A stretch of DNA of 64,000 bases from Bedellia somnulentella. Lineage: Eukaryota; Arthropoda; Insecta; Lepidoptera; Bedelliidae. The notes below the pieces were generated by a model. It was not told the origin of the DNA. It did not search any database and worked only from the letters and a program-made list of their open reading frames with translations. Below, piece by piece: positions 1 to 10,622 of this stretch. Numbering within the stretch: position 1 is the first letter of the stretch; the number at the start of each line of letters is the position of its first letter. The translations under genes were made by a program, and so were the position numbers. The DNA is taken from positions 7,906,873 to 7,970,872 of the forward strand of contig OY755173.1 in the NCBI GenBank assembly GCA_963576735.1, written 5' to 3'.

Positions 1-304
1 ACATCAAAGTGTAATAATAATAAAACATCCGAAACATACTTTCATCATCTCATCGTGTTAAACCAAATACTTACTCAATACACTTTCATTTTGTAGTAGT
101 TTTTTTAAAATTTACGGCTAACATTGTTTTTCACACGGCCAACAATATGTCGCGTTGTCAAGATCGGGTTGCGGGGAATATCAGTATGTTCTTCTGCCAC
201 AGGAAAATAAAAAAAACATATCGTTTACGCAGAAGTACTTTAAGATATATTATTTCTTATTTAAACACACAAATTGACGCGGACGAGTCGCGGGGAACAG
301 CTAG
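1..304 (+). mobile_element. Helitron 3' end (left part outside window)
   Basis: The stretch ends in CTAG followed by T at 301-305. Just upstream is a short GC-rich stem-loop, CGCG-GACGAGT-CGCG, near 278-292, and then cggggaacagctagt. A 3' hairpin followed by CTAG and insertion before T is the standard Helitron terminus. This exact ending style is common in lepidopteran non-autonomous Helitrons, from memory. The 5' end is not in the window, so the left boundary is unknown, and no protein-coding capacity is seen. Confidence 0.6.
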
Positions 305-319
305 TCATATATAAGTCAC

Positions 320-396
320 AATACCCTTAGTCGTAATGTCTTTCAAACACCCACGGGAAGACAAGAGGTAGTGCTATTGACAGCCTACACTTCAAA
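320..396 (-). repeat. Family A retroposon, 5'-part fragment
   Basis: On the minus strand this matches the first quarter of family A (atacccttagtcg, then cacccacgggaag, then ggtagtgctatt). It has no tail and no clear TSD. Another short piece from the middle of family A lies at about 541-575. Confidence 0.5.
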
Positions 397-686
397 GCAC
401 ATATCTACTTGTAATATACGCTGAAACAAACAAAACAGCTACAATCCTAAAAGAATAAAAATAGGACATTTACAATAAACGAGCACTTAGTTAGTCGCAG
501 TCGGCTGTAATATATAAAAAAAGGTAAAAAAATAAATGATCAACTCACCGCATCGCCCACCAATCACTCAAAGTCTTCAAATCACATAATAGTTCCGCGG
601 AAGCTCATAAGTTTTTTTTTTTTAAATGGAGTTCTCTTTTTTTATACTACTTTTAGATACTACCAAAAACTGACTAACTATAATAC
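397..686. other. AT-rich stretch, no gene
   Basis: Low-complexity A and T runs plus the short family A piece at 541-575. Nothing else recognisable. Confidence 0.5.
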
Positions 687-905
687 TTACTTATACTCAC
701 GCCCATTATTCCAATTGGGGTAGGCAGAGACTATCGATCGTTACTAAGTACGATCTTGACAAACCTCTCTTGCTTCCCTTACATTCATTATTCTTCTCAT
801 ACATGCTCTTTTATTCTTCTTACTTCCGACCCCCGCCTTTATAAGAACGTTTTCTATCTGATCTAGAAACGTTTTACGAGGCCGTCCTCTACTAACATTC
901 CCTTT
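687..905 (-). pseudogene. LINE family L, 5'-truncated 3' end
   Basis: Minus-strand reading matches the C-terminal region of the longer copy at 15782-16262. It shows a GRPRK-like segment, LDQIEN, then SEKNKRA, then REVCQD, and ends in the NGREY region followed by the tail GAGTATAAGTAAGTA. Frame is partly kept, but the copy is only about 220 bp. It is a dead-on-arrival insertion or a remnant of one. Confidence 0.75.
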
Positions 906-1545
906 ACAATAATACTCATATCATAATTTTTAAATACTTCTATTTACATACATAATTTTCGTCCTGATTAGGCAGCACAATTTCTTTGGTGGTTCGGGCG
1001 AGCACGCGGTGTGGGGGCATGGTGAGGCCATCTTCAATGGAGGTTGTTGAGGATTATTTCAATATTTTAATAATATAGTTATTTAACCATTAGTTATAAA
1101 TTTGGAATATCCCTGACAAAAATTTAGGCTAGGCTCAATCAGGGGAAATCCGGAAGGATGGCAGCCCTAGGAAGTCTTAATGATGCTGTTGCCATAGCTG
1201 ATCTCTTGAGAGCAAAAACTACAAAATCCCTGAAGTGCAAATGGCTCAAGCAAAAAATTTTTCTGACATTCAATGTCTGATCAGTCAATGTTTTTTTACA
1301 CTTTTAGTTTTTGTCTAAGTTGTTATTTTAAGTTTAACTATTTTTGTGTGTTCTTTAGAGTTATTTTTAGGCTTAGTCAAATGGCGATAAACGTATTTTC
1401 TTTCTTTCTTTTAATAAATAACCCTCTCAAGATTTCTCTGATGCCTCACCGAATTGTCTGTCAGCCTTAAAATGCCTACTTAGAACGTCGTCAGTCATTA
1501 GAAATTTCGTAAATGCTATTTAAATAATTTTCATACAGTCATTGT
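906..1545. other. No recognisable gene
   Basis: Includes an open frame at 1273-1470 whose translation is rich in F and S and shows no domain. A GC-richer patch lies at about 985-1055. I see no repeat family that recurs elsewhere in the window. Confidence 0.4.
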
Positions 1546-1895
1546 AGCGTCAGCTTCGAAAAGCACTTCCCTATGTCTCCCATTGGTGTTTTTTTAGAAG
1601 CGATTAAGGGTTTGAGGATTTTTAAGTGATTTTTGGGCGCAGCGGCTGAAGACTCATCATCATCACAAACAACCTTTAATTTACAATCTTTTCACAACTG
1701 TGGGATTTTTCACTTTTCACAATTTTGCCATATGTGGGAGCTTGTTATTGGCCTATTTCTGCCTATGTTATTATTTTATATTGTAAATTTAGCTGTAAGC
1801 CCCCGCAAAGATAATAAAAATAAAATAACTGTGTCTCATAAATTTGTTATTCTGACGCTCTGGCTACCCCTTAGCCATTTATAGTTATGAGTTTG
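1546..1895 (+). repeat. Old, expanded copy of family A
   Basis: Order of family A landmarks is kept but degraded: gtagcgtcagctt, then cgattaagggt, then gatttttgggcg, then aacaaccttta, then ctctggctacccctt, then ttatagttatgagt. About 100 extra bases separate the Fcc-rich middle from the 3' part, so an insertion or local expansion lies inside. This is one of the most diverged copies, so presumably among the oldest. Confidence 0.55.
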
Positions 1896-2189
1896 TGTGA
1901 ATATTTCATATATATCAGTCACACCGGTTTTTGTACGGCTTCGAACACAGGATGAAGGCTATATTTTGCACTCTATGTCTATGTCTTATTTGTACAATGT
2001 ACAATACATCTGATAGTAGGTACCTACATATCTGTTGTCTTATTACTTTTCCGTATGTATGACTGATTTAGCCACCCAGCACGATTCGGATAAAACTCTT
2101 TGCGATATCCAATTTGATAGCATTATAATCAATCTATTAGGTATATCCAGTTATAAAAGAGAGAATAACTAGAATTATATAAGTAGGTG
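1896..2189. other. No recognisable feature
   Basis: AT-rich sequence with no coding frame and no repeat that I can match. Confidence 0.4.
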
Positions 2190-2347
2190 TATTTATTTAT
2201 TTGAGAAACAAACGGTACACAATATTTCAAATAAGATAAAGATACAAAGAAGATCTTGACCTATAAAGTTCCTACCAATTGTTATACAGACGATACAGAA
2301 AAACGCAAATTAAAATAACTAACGAAAACAAAACAATTATTCATTAA
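2190..2347 (-). repeat. LINE 3' end with AATAAATAAATA tail, copy 1
   Basis: The reverse complement matches 22143-22293 over about 150 bp with few differences. Both end in TTTCTCAAATAAATAAATA. This is the 3' UTR of a LINE of the Jockey/CR1 tail style (inference from the tail only). No coding part is present. Confidence 0.65.
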
Positions 2348-2635
2348 TAAAATTATAATTATATACTTTCTTTTTAAATTACCCTGAAATTATGTTATTT
2401 TAGACAAAATATATTTGAGTAATTGTGCAACATCGTTTCAATAATGGCTGACTATTTGATTTTATAGTCAGTAGATTTATTGAGAGTATTTAAATATCAA
2501 AAATAATAATTAAAAATATAGATATTCATTCAGTGCCGCATAGTATATAAACTGCATAAATGCCCTTCACTGTAAATAAAAATATTCCACTTGAGACTGC
2601 ACATAACATACGTATTTTTGACGACATTATAATTG
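2348..2635. other. No recognisable feature
   Basis: AT-rich spacer without a gene or a repeat that I can match. Confidence 0.4.
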
Positions 2636-3000
2636 ACAACAGCCGTGGCCGAGTGGATAGGTGATTAGCTTCTCGGTCCGGAGGTCGCGGGTTCGATCCC
2701 CGTTGAGAGCAACATTATACATACATACATATACTCACGGCTATAGATCCAAAGAAGGGGTAGCCACAGCTAAGGCATTAGGAATTCCTCAGCCACTTTT
2801 GGAAAGTTGAGTGGGGAAAGATGGTTAAATAATTTGATAGCATAATTGATTGTTTCTTAGTCTTGCATGTTATTTATATGTGTATCATATAATATTACAT
2901 ATATCACTGAGTTAGTATCCCATAATACAAGTTTAACTTAGTTTGGGGCTAGATTGATCTGTTTATAATATGTCCGTATAATATTATATTTGTATAATAT
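2636..3000 (+). mobile_element. Family C tRNA-headed SINE, split by a family A copy
   Basis: The head (2640-2712) has a tRNA-like A box, TGGCCGAGTGG, and a B box, GGTTCGATCCC, as in a serine or leucine tRNA, so it can carry an RNA polymerase III promoter. The body resumes at about 2832 (gattgtttcttagtc, then gagttagtatcccata, then tttggggct) and ends AT-rich. Comparison with the uninterrupted copy at 42725-42985 shows that the family A sequence at 2714-2831 sits inside it. Confidence 0.75.
2714..2831 (-). repeat. Family A copy nested in SINE C, truncated
   Basis: Has the (TACA)n tail, ctcacggctatagatcc and the segment cctcagccacttttgg, but stops before the 5' half. It lies between the head and body of the family C SINE, so it is younger than that SINE. 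Confidence 0.75.
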
Positions 3001-3340
3001 CAACATACAACCCAACTGTGACAAACTATTCATACTAAAACTGGAAGTATTTAACTTTTCACGTGACGTACTCGCTTTAAAACGAGTCATTTTACCTCTT
3101 CTGAAAAGCTAAGCTTGTTTTGTTGTTGTATACCAATAAGGGGACCATTTTAGGGAAAATAACGTTATTACCAATAAATCTAACATCCTCTTACCAATTT
3201 TGATTTAACATAATATACACTAGACCTCATTAGTTACCCAAACCATACATAAAGCAACTAACAAGTCCATTTACCGCATTTATTTTCCGTACATTCCAAA
3301 GTAGAGCTAGGAGTCCAGTTTTTGCCGCCTCTAGACCCGT
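3001..3340. other. No gene
   Basis: AT-rich spacer. It leads into the G-rich tract without any recognisable coding sequence. Confidence 0.4.
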
Positions 3341-3425
3341 ACAACTTTCTACGGCGCGGCGGCGGGTGCGGGGCGCGGGCGGGGTGCCGCGGGGTGGGGG
3401 GGGGGGGGGTTGGCGCAACATCGAC
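3341..3425. other. GC-rich, G-quadruplex-prone tract
   Basis: The plus strand carries successive G runs (ggg, gggg, ggg, gggg) between 3363 and 3394 with short loops, then 14 consecutive G at 3396-3409. This fits the four-run G-quadruplex pattern. The tract is far richer in G+C than its surroundings. The adjoining 3295-3350 is also GC-moderate. It could be a promoter-type island or part of an old repeat. No transcript can be inferred from the sequence alone. Confidence 0.6.
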
Positions 3426-3630
3426 TATCGATTTTCGCCAGCGCTCTTTGCCTTGATTCTGCGTTCCGTTTCAAGTATTGTTGTATCTTTTTTTACTTTT
3501 GAAAGGTTTTTTGTGGGCCGGGATTTATTATTATTGTAGATGGTAGTATTGGTTATTGATCAGATTGGGCCGTCGTCGTTTAGCAAATTATCACTGTAAG
3601 AATCGAGTAAAAAGTAGAATGTTTTTGTTA

Positions 3631-3879
3631 GTTAGCCGTGTAGTGTCGGCTTAGAATAGCACTACCCCGTTTCTACCGATGCATGGGTGTACGTAAGAGG
3701 CGACTAACGGTATAGGGGCTTTTAAGGGATTTTTGGGCGATGCGGCTGGAGACCCATCACCAACAACCTTTACTTTACCATCTTTTCCCCACTCAATTTC
3801 CAAAAGTGGCTGAGGAATTTCTAATTCCTTAGCTCTGGCAACCCCTTCTAGGGATTTATAGCCGTGAGTATATGTTTTG
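3631..3879 (+). mobile_element. Family A retroposon, intact 249-bp copy
   Basis: A complete copy: gccgtgtagtgtcggc at the 5' end, gatttttgggcgatgcgg in the middle, and ctctggcaacccc with gccgtgagtatatg at the 3' end. The 9-bp direct repeat TTTTTGTTA at 3622-3630 and 3880-3888 is a plausible TSD. There is no tRNA-like head, and it does not code for protein. Confidence 0.85.
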
Positions 3880-3888
3880 TTTTTGTTA

Positions 3889-4544
3889 TGTTATGTTTTT
3901 GTAGAATCGAAAATGTGATGAGAAACGACCTACGCATAGAAATGCCTTAAAAGCAACAAAAATGATGCTTTGCTCTTTACATTATTTTTTCATACAACTA
4001 AAGCTGATGCCTTTTAATGAAAATTCTACAACGTTCAAGTTGTGATATTTCTTTTTGAGAAGCCTTAACGAACCCTAACCTACTCTTGAAAGGTTTCGGG
4101 TCAGCAAATATAATAGGCTCAGTGGAATTGACACATCACTAACATTAATTAAACGCCCCTCCTTGCCTGCAATCAACTTCACTCTGAGATGGAATTGGTA
4201 TAACGAATTGATTCTCAGCAAATTATGTTCCAAATAACCTGTCTAAGTCTTGCAGAAGTACATTTTAGGAGATTAGTTGGCAAAGTGATATGAGATAGTC
4301 GCATTAAATTCCATAGTTTTATGTTTTGCAAATACCTGGGGTACAAGCCGATTAATTCATATTTAGATTGGATATAAACGTATTGGCCAAAGAATTTTAA
4401 CAAAAGTGTCGATATTCATTTCATCGTGTTATCCTGATGTTGTAATTAAACCATTAATAGCGTGTTAACTCCTACTAATTGGAAAAAAATAGATATTATT
4501 TTCGTACACGTAAAGTCTCTGTAAATATTTTGTGTAACATCTTA
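3889..4544. other. No recognisable feature
   Basis: Unique-looking AT-rich sequence. The frame at 4215-4403 on the minus strand shows no domain. Confidence 0.4.
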
Positions 4545-4655
4545 ACATCAATGAATGTAAGGGAAGCAAGAGAGGTTTGTCAAGATCGTACTAAGTGGCG
4601 ATCGATAGTCTCTGCCTACCCCAGTGGGAATAATGGGCGTGAGTATAAGTAAGTA
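4545..4655 (+). pseudogene. LINE family L, last ~100 bp
   Basis: Encodes the end of the L protein (AREVCQD, then TKWRSIVSAYP, then NGREYK) and runs directly into gggcgtgagtataagtaag. The stop codon lies inside the tail. Severely 5'-truncated. Confidence 0.75.
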
Positions 4656-4741
4656 TCTTTTGTTGTATCTGCAATCATGACAATAAAATGGTTTCAAAGA
4701 AAATGAATAGAAAGTGTAGAAACCCATCAAAGAAAAGTTTT

Positions 4742-4968
4742 TACATACAGACTATACTCACGGCTATAAATCCCTAGAAGTGGTAGCCAAAGCCAAGGAA
4801 TTATAAATTCCTCAGCCACTTTTGGAAGTTGAGTGGGAAAAGGCGGTAAAATAAAGCGTTTTGGTGATGGGTCTCCAACCGCATCGCCCAATAATCCAAT
4901 AAAAAGCCCCAATACCCTTAGTCCCCTCTTACGACACCCGTGAGTAGAAAGAGGTAGCGACATTCTAA
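4742..4968 (-). repeat. Family A copy
   Basis: Complete except for the extreme 5' end. The sequence passes from actcacggctataaatcc through cctcagccacttttggaa and ccgcatcgccca to tagaaagaggtagcgac. Confidence 0.85.
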
Positions 4969-5280
4969 AATATATACAAATTTTGTATTACAAATTTTTC
5001 AGCGATATTATTTCCAAAACATACCGGACGCCAGTTTTCATGATACCCAGACCCTACTAGATCTTTTCACCCTTCTGACTGGGCGTAATCTGTTGGTGGG
5101 TTTTACATGGTAAATTTGGGTATGACACGGTTTCACGGTTTAGTCGAATACTACCACATCTTTCGGGTGCTCTAAGAGTATGAGCAAAAACTAATTCTGT
5201 ATCATGTATTCTACCAAATCTGTGTTGTATTACAAATATTTATCTCAGTTGAGATACACCTTAGCCTTACAGCGTTAGTT
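4969..5280. other. No recognisable feature
   Basis: AT-moderate spacer with no domain or repeat that I can place. Confidence 0.4.
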
Positions 5281-5287
5281 TACATTT

Positions 5288-5554
5288 GCCGTGTAGTGTC
5301 GGCTTAGAATAGCACTACCCCATTTCTTCCGGTGGGTGTAAGTAAGAGGCGACTAAAGGTATTGGGGGCTTTTAAGGGATTTTTGGGCGATGCGGTTGGA
5401 GACCCATCACCAACAACCTTTATTTTACCATCTTTTCCCCACACAAGTTTCCAAAAGTGGCTGAGAAATTTCTTATTCCTTGGCTCTGGCTACCCCTTCT
5501 AGGGATTTATAGCCGTGAGTATATGTATATGTATGTATGTATGTAATAATAATG
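5288..5554 (+). mobile_element. Family A retroposon, complete
   Basis: A full copy with a long (GTAT)n tail. The heptamer TACATTT at 5281-5287 recurs at 5555-5561 and is the likely TSD. Confidence 0.85.
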
Positions 5555-5691
5555 TACATTTGACGTTGAGTGTAGAAAATATTCTAACGTATTTTAAAAG
5601 GTCGTTGCTGAGCCTCCAAACACATTTAATTATAAGTATCTAACTATATTTTGTTAATTCTGCCTGTTAATCTAGCATGAATATTACTTAG

Positions 5692-5944
5692 ATACATACA
5701 TGAACACATAAACTAACGGCTATAAATCCTTGGAAAGGGTAGCCATAGCTTCAAAATAAGAAATTCCTCAGCCACTTTTGGAAGCTGAGTGGGGAAAAGA
5801 TTTTAATATAAAGGTTGTTGAGGATGGGGTTCTAACCACATCGCCCAATAATCACTAAAAAAGTCCCAACACCCTTAGTCGCCTCTTACGAACACCCATG
5901 GGTAGAAATAGGGTAGTGCTATTCTAAGCCGACACTTCACAGCT
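5692..5944 (-). repeat. Family A copy
   Basis: Nearly full length but with several substitutions: ctaacggctataaatcc, agccacttttggaagctg and ccgacacttcacagc. Confidence 0.8.
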
Positions 5945-7257
5945 TATTATTAATTAGATCTTTTTACTATTATAGCAATATAACTTTGCCAAAACGATTC
6001 TCTAAAACACTAAGAGCATTGTCGAAATGACATGTTGCCAGGCACCAGTAATACCCAATACTTTATGGGAAAGTTTGAGGGAAACAAACAGTAGTTTGGT
6101 TTGGCTACTTCAATTGTTTTTAAGAAAATGTGGTTTTAAAACTTGTGGTACGATTGCTGATGGTATGCGGGTTATTGTGTGTGGTATTTCTTATCTTGTC
6201 TTCATTCCATATGTTCGTGGCTTATCTTTAGAATTGAATATAATTTGGAAATATTAAAGACATTTCATTTAGATAGATTGTTGACCATTGAACATATTTT
6301 TCTAAAAATATGTCGCTCAATTAATGATTCAATTTATCCTATTACGATGTATACTCAATGTTAGTATCTCAAACGGATATACCAATATCCGTAATACCAT
6401 TAGCAAACATCGATATTTTAGCACCTCAGTCCATAGGCAAACACAATCAAAATTTTAAATCAATATCATGACCTCATACAACTGTGCATGATCATTGCTA
6501 TGTAAATATCAAACAATAACATACTTCTATACACATCACAACATAAGTTCCAAAAACCTTTTATTATTAGAATAAGAATCCAAAAATATAACTTTCATAC
6601 TCGGTCATAAAATTGTTCAAATTAATATTGAACACGCAACATGTCGACTCGAAGCCGCAAAGAATATTGGCTTCGAAGTAAATCAACGCTTTTATTACAT
6701 TGCCACACAGAATCTTGAAGGAAGCCGCGAAGCGCCGTAAACACGTAAAATGCATGACCAATCAAAATACCAGTATCAGGCCACCCACACATCACCGCCT
6801 TATACGGACACAGAAGTTGTTTGGTGTGTGTGTGTGGTGTTAGATAAGCTTTGTCTGTGTGGGTACAAAACGCATCAAGTGTCGTGGTGTGCGTGCCATT
6901 CCGGAGTAACTCACACTGTGGAACGATGTTTAGTGAAATGGAACATGCCTTCAAGGGATAAGCGAGGGCCCGTTGGAACGACTAGTATGGATATGCAGCC
7001 AATATTAAATTCAAGGCACGGCAAAGTGTGTCGACAACAAGGTGCAAATTAAGTTATCACATCGAGTTGCGGTTTTCATTAACAATGGCTGGATAATGAG
7101 GAAAAGAACAAAGGTTTGTTTGAGAAGTAAGGTGAGGTAAATGTAATGCTGCGTTAGTAGTACTTGCCATACTTGAAGTGTGGAAGAACGCTATGTTTAT
7201 TTTAAAATGAAGGTTTGTAGGAATGCCAATGTTCTCTTTTGTATTATAAATATTATT
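5945..7257. other. 1.3 kb without a recognisable gene
   Basis: The left half is AT-rich. At 6620-7050 the base composition rises, and open frames of about 100 codons overlap on opposite strands (plus 6750-7052, minus 6622-6954). A GT-rich run lies at 6824-6841. Neither frame shows a known motif, and the GT-rich composition explains the long frames. It could equally be non-coding regulatory sequence. Confidence 0.35.
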
Positions 7258-7513
7258 TGCTGTGTAGTGTCGGCTTAGAATAGCACTACCCCATTTCTTC
7301 CGGTGGGTGTACGTAAGAGGCGACTAACGGTATTGGGGCTATTAAGGGATTTTTGGGCGATGCGGTTGGAGACCCATCACCAACAACCTATATTTTTACC
7401 ATCTTTTCCCCACTCTACTTTCCAAAAGTGGCCGAGGAACTTCTAGTTCCTCAGCTCTGGCTACCCCTTGTAGGGATTTACAGCCGTGAGTATATGTATG
7501 TATATGTATGTAT
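7258..7513 (+). mobile_element. Family A retroposon, complete
   Basis: Starts tgctgtgtagtgtcggc and ends agccgtgagtatatg with a (GTAT)n tail. It contains the recurrent open frame beginning GDAVGDPSP, seen in many copies. Confidence 0.85.
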
Positions 7514-7823
7514 AAAAAAGGAAGAAATGATACATATCGTCATTAATTGAGACTGGCATTCTTGGTAAAAATAGAAAAAAAAGAGGTGCAATTGTCTCGT
7601 CTTTTGTTTTTGTCAATTAGCGGTGCAGTCTCTAAAAGCAAGCTCTCTTAAATAAAAAAATATGACACTTTACTTAAATTTTATAGCCATATATGATATT
7701 TTGTCTATTAAACTTACCAACAGTTACAATATATTATATATGATATTGTCATGAATTAATAAAAGTGGTGGCAGAAACATTAGCTAAGTATATGTCAATC
7801 GCAACGTTGCGTCTTTCGTCCTC
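7514..7823. other. No recognisable feature
   Basis: AT-rich spacer. Confidence 0.4.
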
Positions 7824-8094
7824 AACATACATACATACACTCACGGCTATATTTCCCTAGAAGAGGTAGCCAGAGCTAAGGAATTATACATTCCTCAGCC
7901 ACTTTTGGAAGTTGAGTGGGGAAAAGATGGTAAAAATAAAGGTTTTTGGTGATGGGTCTCGAACCGCATCGCCCAAAAATCCAAGAAAATGCCCCAATAC
8001 CCTTGGTCGCCTCTTACGACACCCGTGGGTAGAAAGGGGTAGTGACATTCTAAACCGGCACTACACGGCAATGTAAGCCGGCACTACACGGCAA
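7824..8094 (-). repeat. Family A copy with duplicated 5' end
   Basis: A full copy. Its 5' end is repeated: ccggcactacacggcaatg at 8054-8072 is followed by aagccggcactacacggca. It is followed directly by a (TATT)n stretch at 8097-8125 that looks like the minus-strand tail of an AT-tailed LINE. Confidence 0.8.
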
Positions 8095-8458
8095 ATTATT
8101 TATTTATTTGTTTATTTATAAAACAAACATTTAACAATTAACCACACATGCCAATCACATCATATCCACACTAAGAGCCGCGTACGATCCCGCCCACATA
8201 AAAAATGACATCTAAATAAACCCATTAATACCGCGCTCAGCTCAGCTCCTTCCTGTCTGCAGTGTGTAGTGCCCTTTATTTGATCCCACCGTTTATCGTC
8301 TGCAGGCGCCTTCATCTCTGTTTTGACAGCGGGTTTAAGTGAACCCAACAACTTGGGATGTCGAGTGGTTTAATTTGGACGTATTTGGATAAGGAATACA
8401 TTAATGTGCGATTCATGATGAGATGTCAAAGTAATGGCTGAATTGGTTTTTTTTTTAT
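8095..8458. other. Possible LINE tail, then unique sequence
   Basis: 8097-8160 resembles the AT-rich tail region at 17789-17890, including aatcacatcat. The rest, 8160-8400, has higher G+C and no match in the window. The 63-codon minus frame there has no domain. Confidence 0.35.
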
Positions 8459-8466
8459 TTGTTATG

Positions 8467-8717
8467 TACATACATACATACATACATATACTCACGGCTA
8501 TAAAACCCTAGAAGGGGTAGCCAAGGAATTAAAATTCCTCAGCCACTTTTGGAAGCTGCGTAGGGAAAGATGGTAAAATAAAGGTTGTTGGTGATGGGTC
8601 TCCAACCGCATCGCCCAAAATCCCTTAAAAAGTCCCAATACCGTTAGTCGCCTCTTACGTGCACCCACCTGAAGAAATGGGGTAGTGCTATTCTAAACCG
8701 ACACTACACAACAAGAC
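8467..8717 (-). mobile_element. Family A retroposon, intact 251-bp copy with TSD
   Basis: Flanked by the 8-bp direct repeat TTGTTATG at 8459-8466 and 8718-8725, which defines both ends. Tail (TACA)n on the left, gacactacacaaca at the 5' end. Confidence 0.9.
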
Positions 8718-8725
8718 TTGTTATG

Positions 8726-9377
8726 ACTTGAGAAAATTTTATAAGCTTTAAGTTTTAAACTAAACTGGTCCGCCCCGGGTTTGCAATGATACTATAAGAG
8801 CCTATTTTGTAGTATTTATGAAATTAAAAAAATAACCAAAATAAAAATTCAATTACGTTTAACAAAATATAATACAAAAAAAACACACAAACACATTTCC
8901 AAATCGAAAAGTTATAAATGAACGAGGTCTCTAAGTACAAGAGAATAGATAAGCCCTTTGATGGATTAGGGTAGCTAATGACGTGAGAAACACCACCTGT
9001 TTGATTCACATTTGTTTGTAAAACAATATTTTCTCTATAAATATGATAATAGTACACAGTGCACTATAAGCGTTATAATAGGGCGAAACATGATGTGCTA
9101 AATCACTTTAGCCTTCCGACGACCACAATTATGAGTTTAAAAAAATGAGTGCCACCTTACAATTAATAACTCAAACTTAGCAGGGACAACACGATTGAAG
9201 TTATATGCAGGAAGGGTTTTACATAATGCAGGAACCCACAGAACAATATATTTTGTTACAATTTATGAGACAAAGCACCCTTTTTTATTTTTCCCACCTT
9301 AATGCTCTACTCATAAAACCAACGTATCTATTACTTTCCATCGAGGTAGGTAACTATCTATTACAATAGCCATTGAG
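8726..9377. other. No recognisable gene
   Basis: AT-rich. The 77-codon minus frame at 8824-9057 is F/Y/I-rich, without a motif. Confidence 0.4.
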
Positions 9378-9517
9378 CAGGGCAAGCACGAGCCGTGTTT
9401 AAACTAGTTATCGCGTGGGATAAAGCAGCCATCTCTTACGCACTTACTTAGTATCGTATACTGCCATCTCATTCTAACCGTTATCGTGTCGATAAAATAG
9501 CGCTCGTGCTTGCCCTG
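9378..9517. mobile_element. 140-bp TIR element (MITE), copy 1
   Basis: Perfect 16-bp terminal inverted repeats, CAGGGCAAGCACGAGC and its complement. A second copy with the same length and nearly the same sequence is at 32100-32239. Non-coding. I cannot define a TSD at either site, so the superfamily is open. Confidence 0.85.
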
Positions 9518-9687
9518 TCATTACTAACGTGTTCACGGAATCCCTATAAGCTACTATGATTCTGTTTTATTTGTTATACTTTCATGAGTACATGGGCTTA
9601 TTAACAGCTCTCTGTCGTTTATAGAAAAAGAGCATCTATCTTCGCTTTGCAATACTTTCCTAACCATATAACAACAAATTACAAAAA

Positions 9688-9880
9688 TGCGTAGCCAGAG
9701 CTTCAGAAATACCACTTCCTTTTCATTTTTCAAAGTGGAAAAGATTTTGACATTAAGGATTTGTGTAATGTGTCTCCAGCCGCCACATGACCCAACAATC
9801 ATTTTAAAGCATAAGTGCATTCATACGGTACCCACGGGAATTTCTGGGTCATTGCTTTTCTTTGCCAACACTACTTTGTA
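9688..9880 (-). repeat. Old copy of family A
   Basis: Diverged, but landmarks are in the right order: gtagccagagcttc, then ggaaaagatttt, then tgtctccagccgccacatg, then tacccacgggaatttc. No tail. Confidence 0.6.
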
Positions 9881-10469
9881 ATCTTATCTGAAACATAATG
9901 TAAGTGTAAACATTCTGATAGCAAAGCTGGTGGTTTCATTATAAAAATAAAATGAGATCCCAAAAATCGCAATCAAAAGCAATCATCATCAAACTCGCAA
10001 ATATCCTCAATCAAATAATGGCGCGTGACGGCAAGCAGTGCTAACAACTCAAAATAGCGTAATAAACGATCTAGCGAGATGACGGAGGGTTTGACAAATC
10101 GCGTCCTAATAGATGAGCGTCTGGAATCCCATTATCGTCTGAACGCCCCAACCCTCCTCCGGCTATTTCGGGAGATCACCGATACCATTATTGGAATATC
10201 GTGATCCTTTCAAATTTGTTTCATTCTTTCACTACGCGACTGGTTTGGGGTCAGGATCCTACGATTTTATCACTTGTACAAGTACATTCTTTTGTTGCGC
10301 TGGTATCTTCATTTGGAGACCCTATTGCGTTGTGCGCTGATTTCCTGTGTATTGTCCCTCTCTGGTGAGGGCTCAAATATTGAGATATTAGTAATGAAAT
10401 ATAATGGAAATAGCATGAGGAGACTATTAAAGGAGTATGTGATGCAATTTAAATTCAATTCGACTCAGC
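9881..10469. other. Unique segment, somewhat GC-richer at 10010-10210
   Basis: No open frame of note. The composition at 10010-10210 (for example atggcgcgtgacggc) differs from the AT-rich neighbours. A conserved non-coding element is possible but not shown. Confidence 0.35.
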
Positions 10470-10622
10470 TGAAACGTTCACGCCGTATATCCCTAAGAGG
10501 TTGGCAGAGGTACTCTTCCTTCTGAACATGACATGACATTGTTACCTGGTGTTCAGAATACACAAGTTATGCTTGAACAGTGTACTCACGTGATAGAAAA
10601 CAGGCCTATCGCCGTACCTGTA
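10470..10622 (-). repeat. Family B SINE, 3' part
   Basis: Minus-strand 3' half: gttcacgccgtatatcc, ggttggcagaggtac, gacattgttacctggtgt and caggcctatcgccgt. The tRNA head is missing. Confidence 0.75.

Noticed and set aside
541..575. A full minus-strand family A copy joining 320-396 and 541-575
   Set aside because: The order of the two pieces is wrong for one insertion, so only fragments are reported.
2640..2712. A tRNA gene (A and B boxes present)
   Set aside because: The sequence continues into a repeated SINE body and the same head recurs at 42900 and 47580. The cloverleaf is not fully kept, so it is a SINE head.
3230..3421. 63-codon proline/arginine-rich frame on the minus strand
   Set aside because: Produced by the G/C-rich tract; low complexity without a motif.
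6622..7052. A host exon (frames of ~100 codons on both strands)
   Set aside because: No splice-flanked conserved motif; long frames on both strands follow from GT-rich composition.
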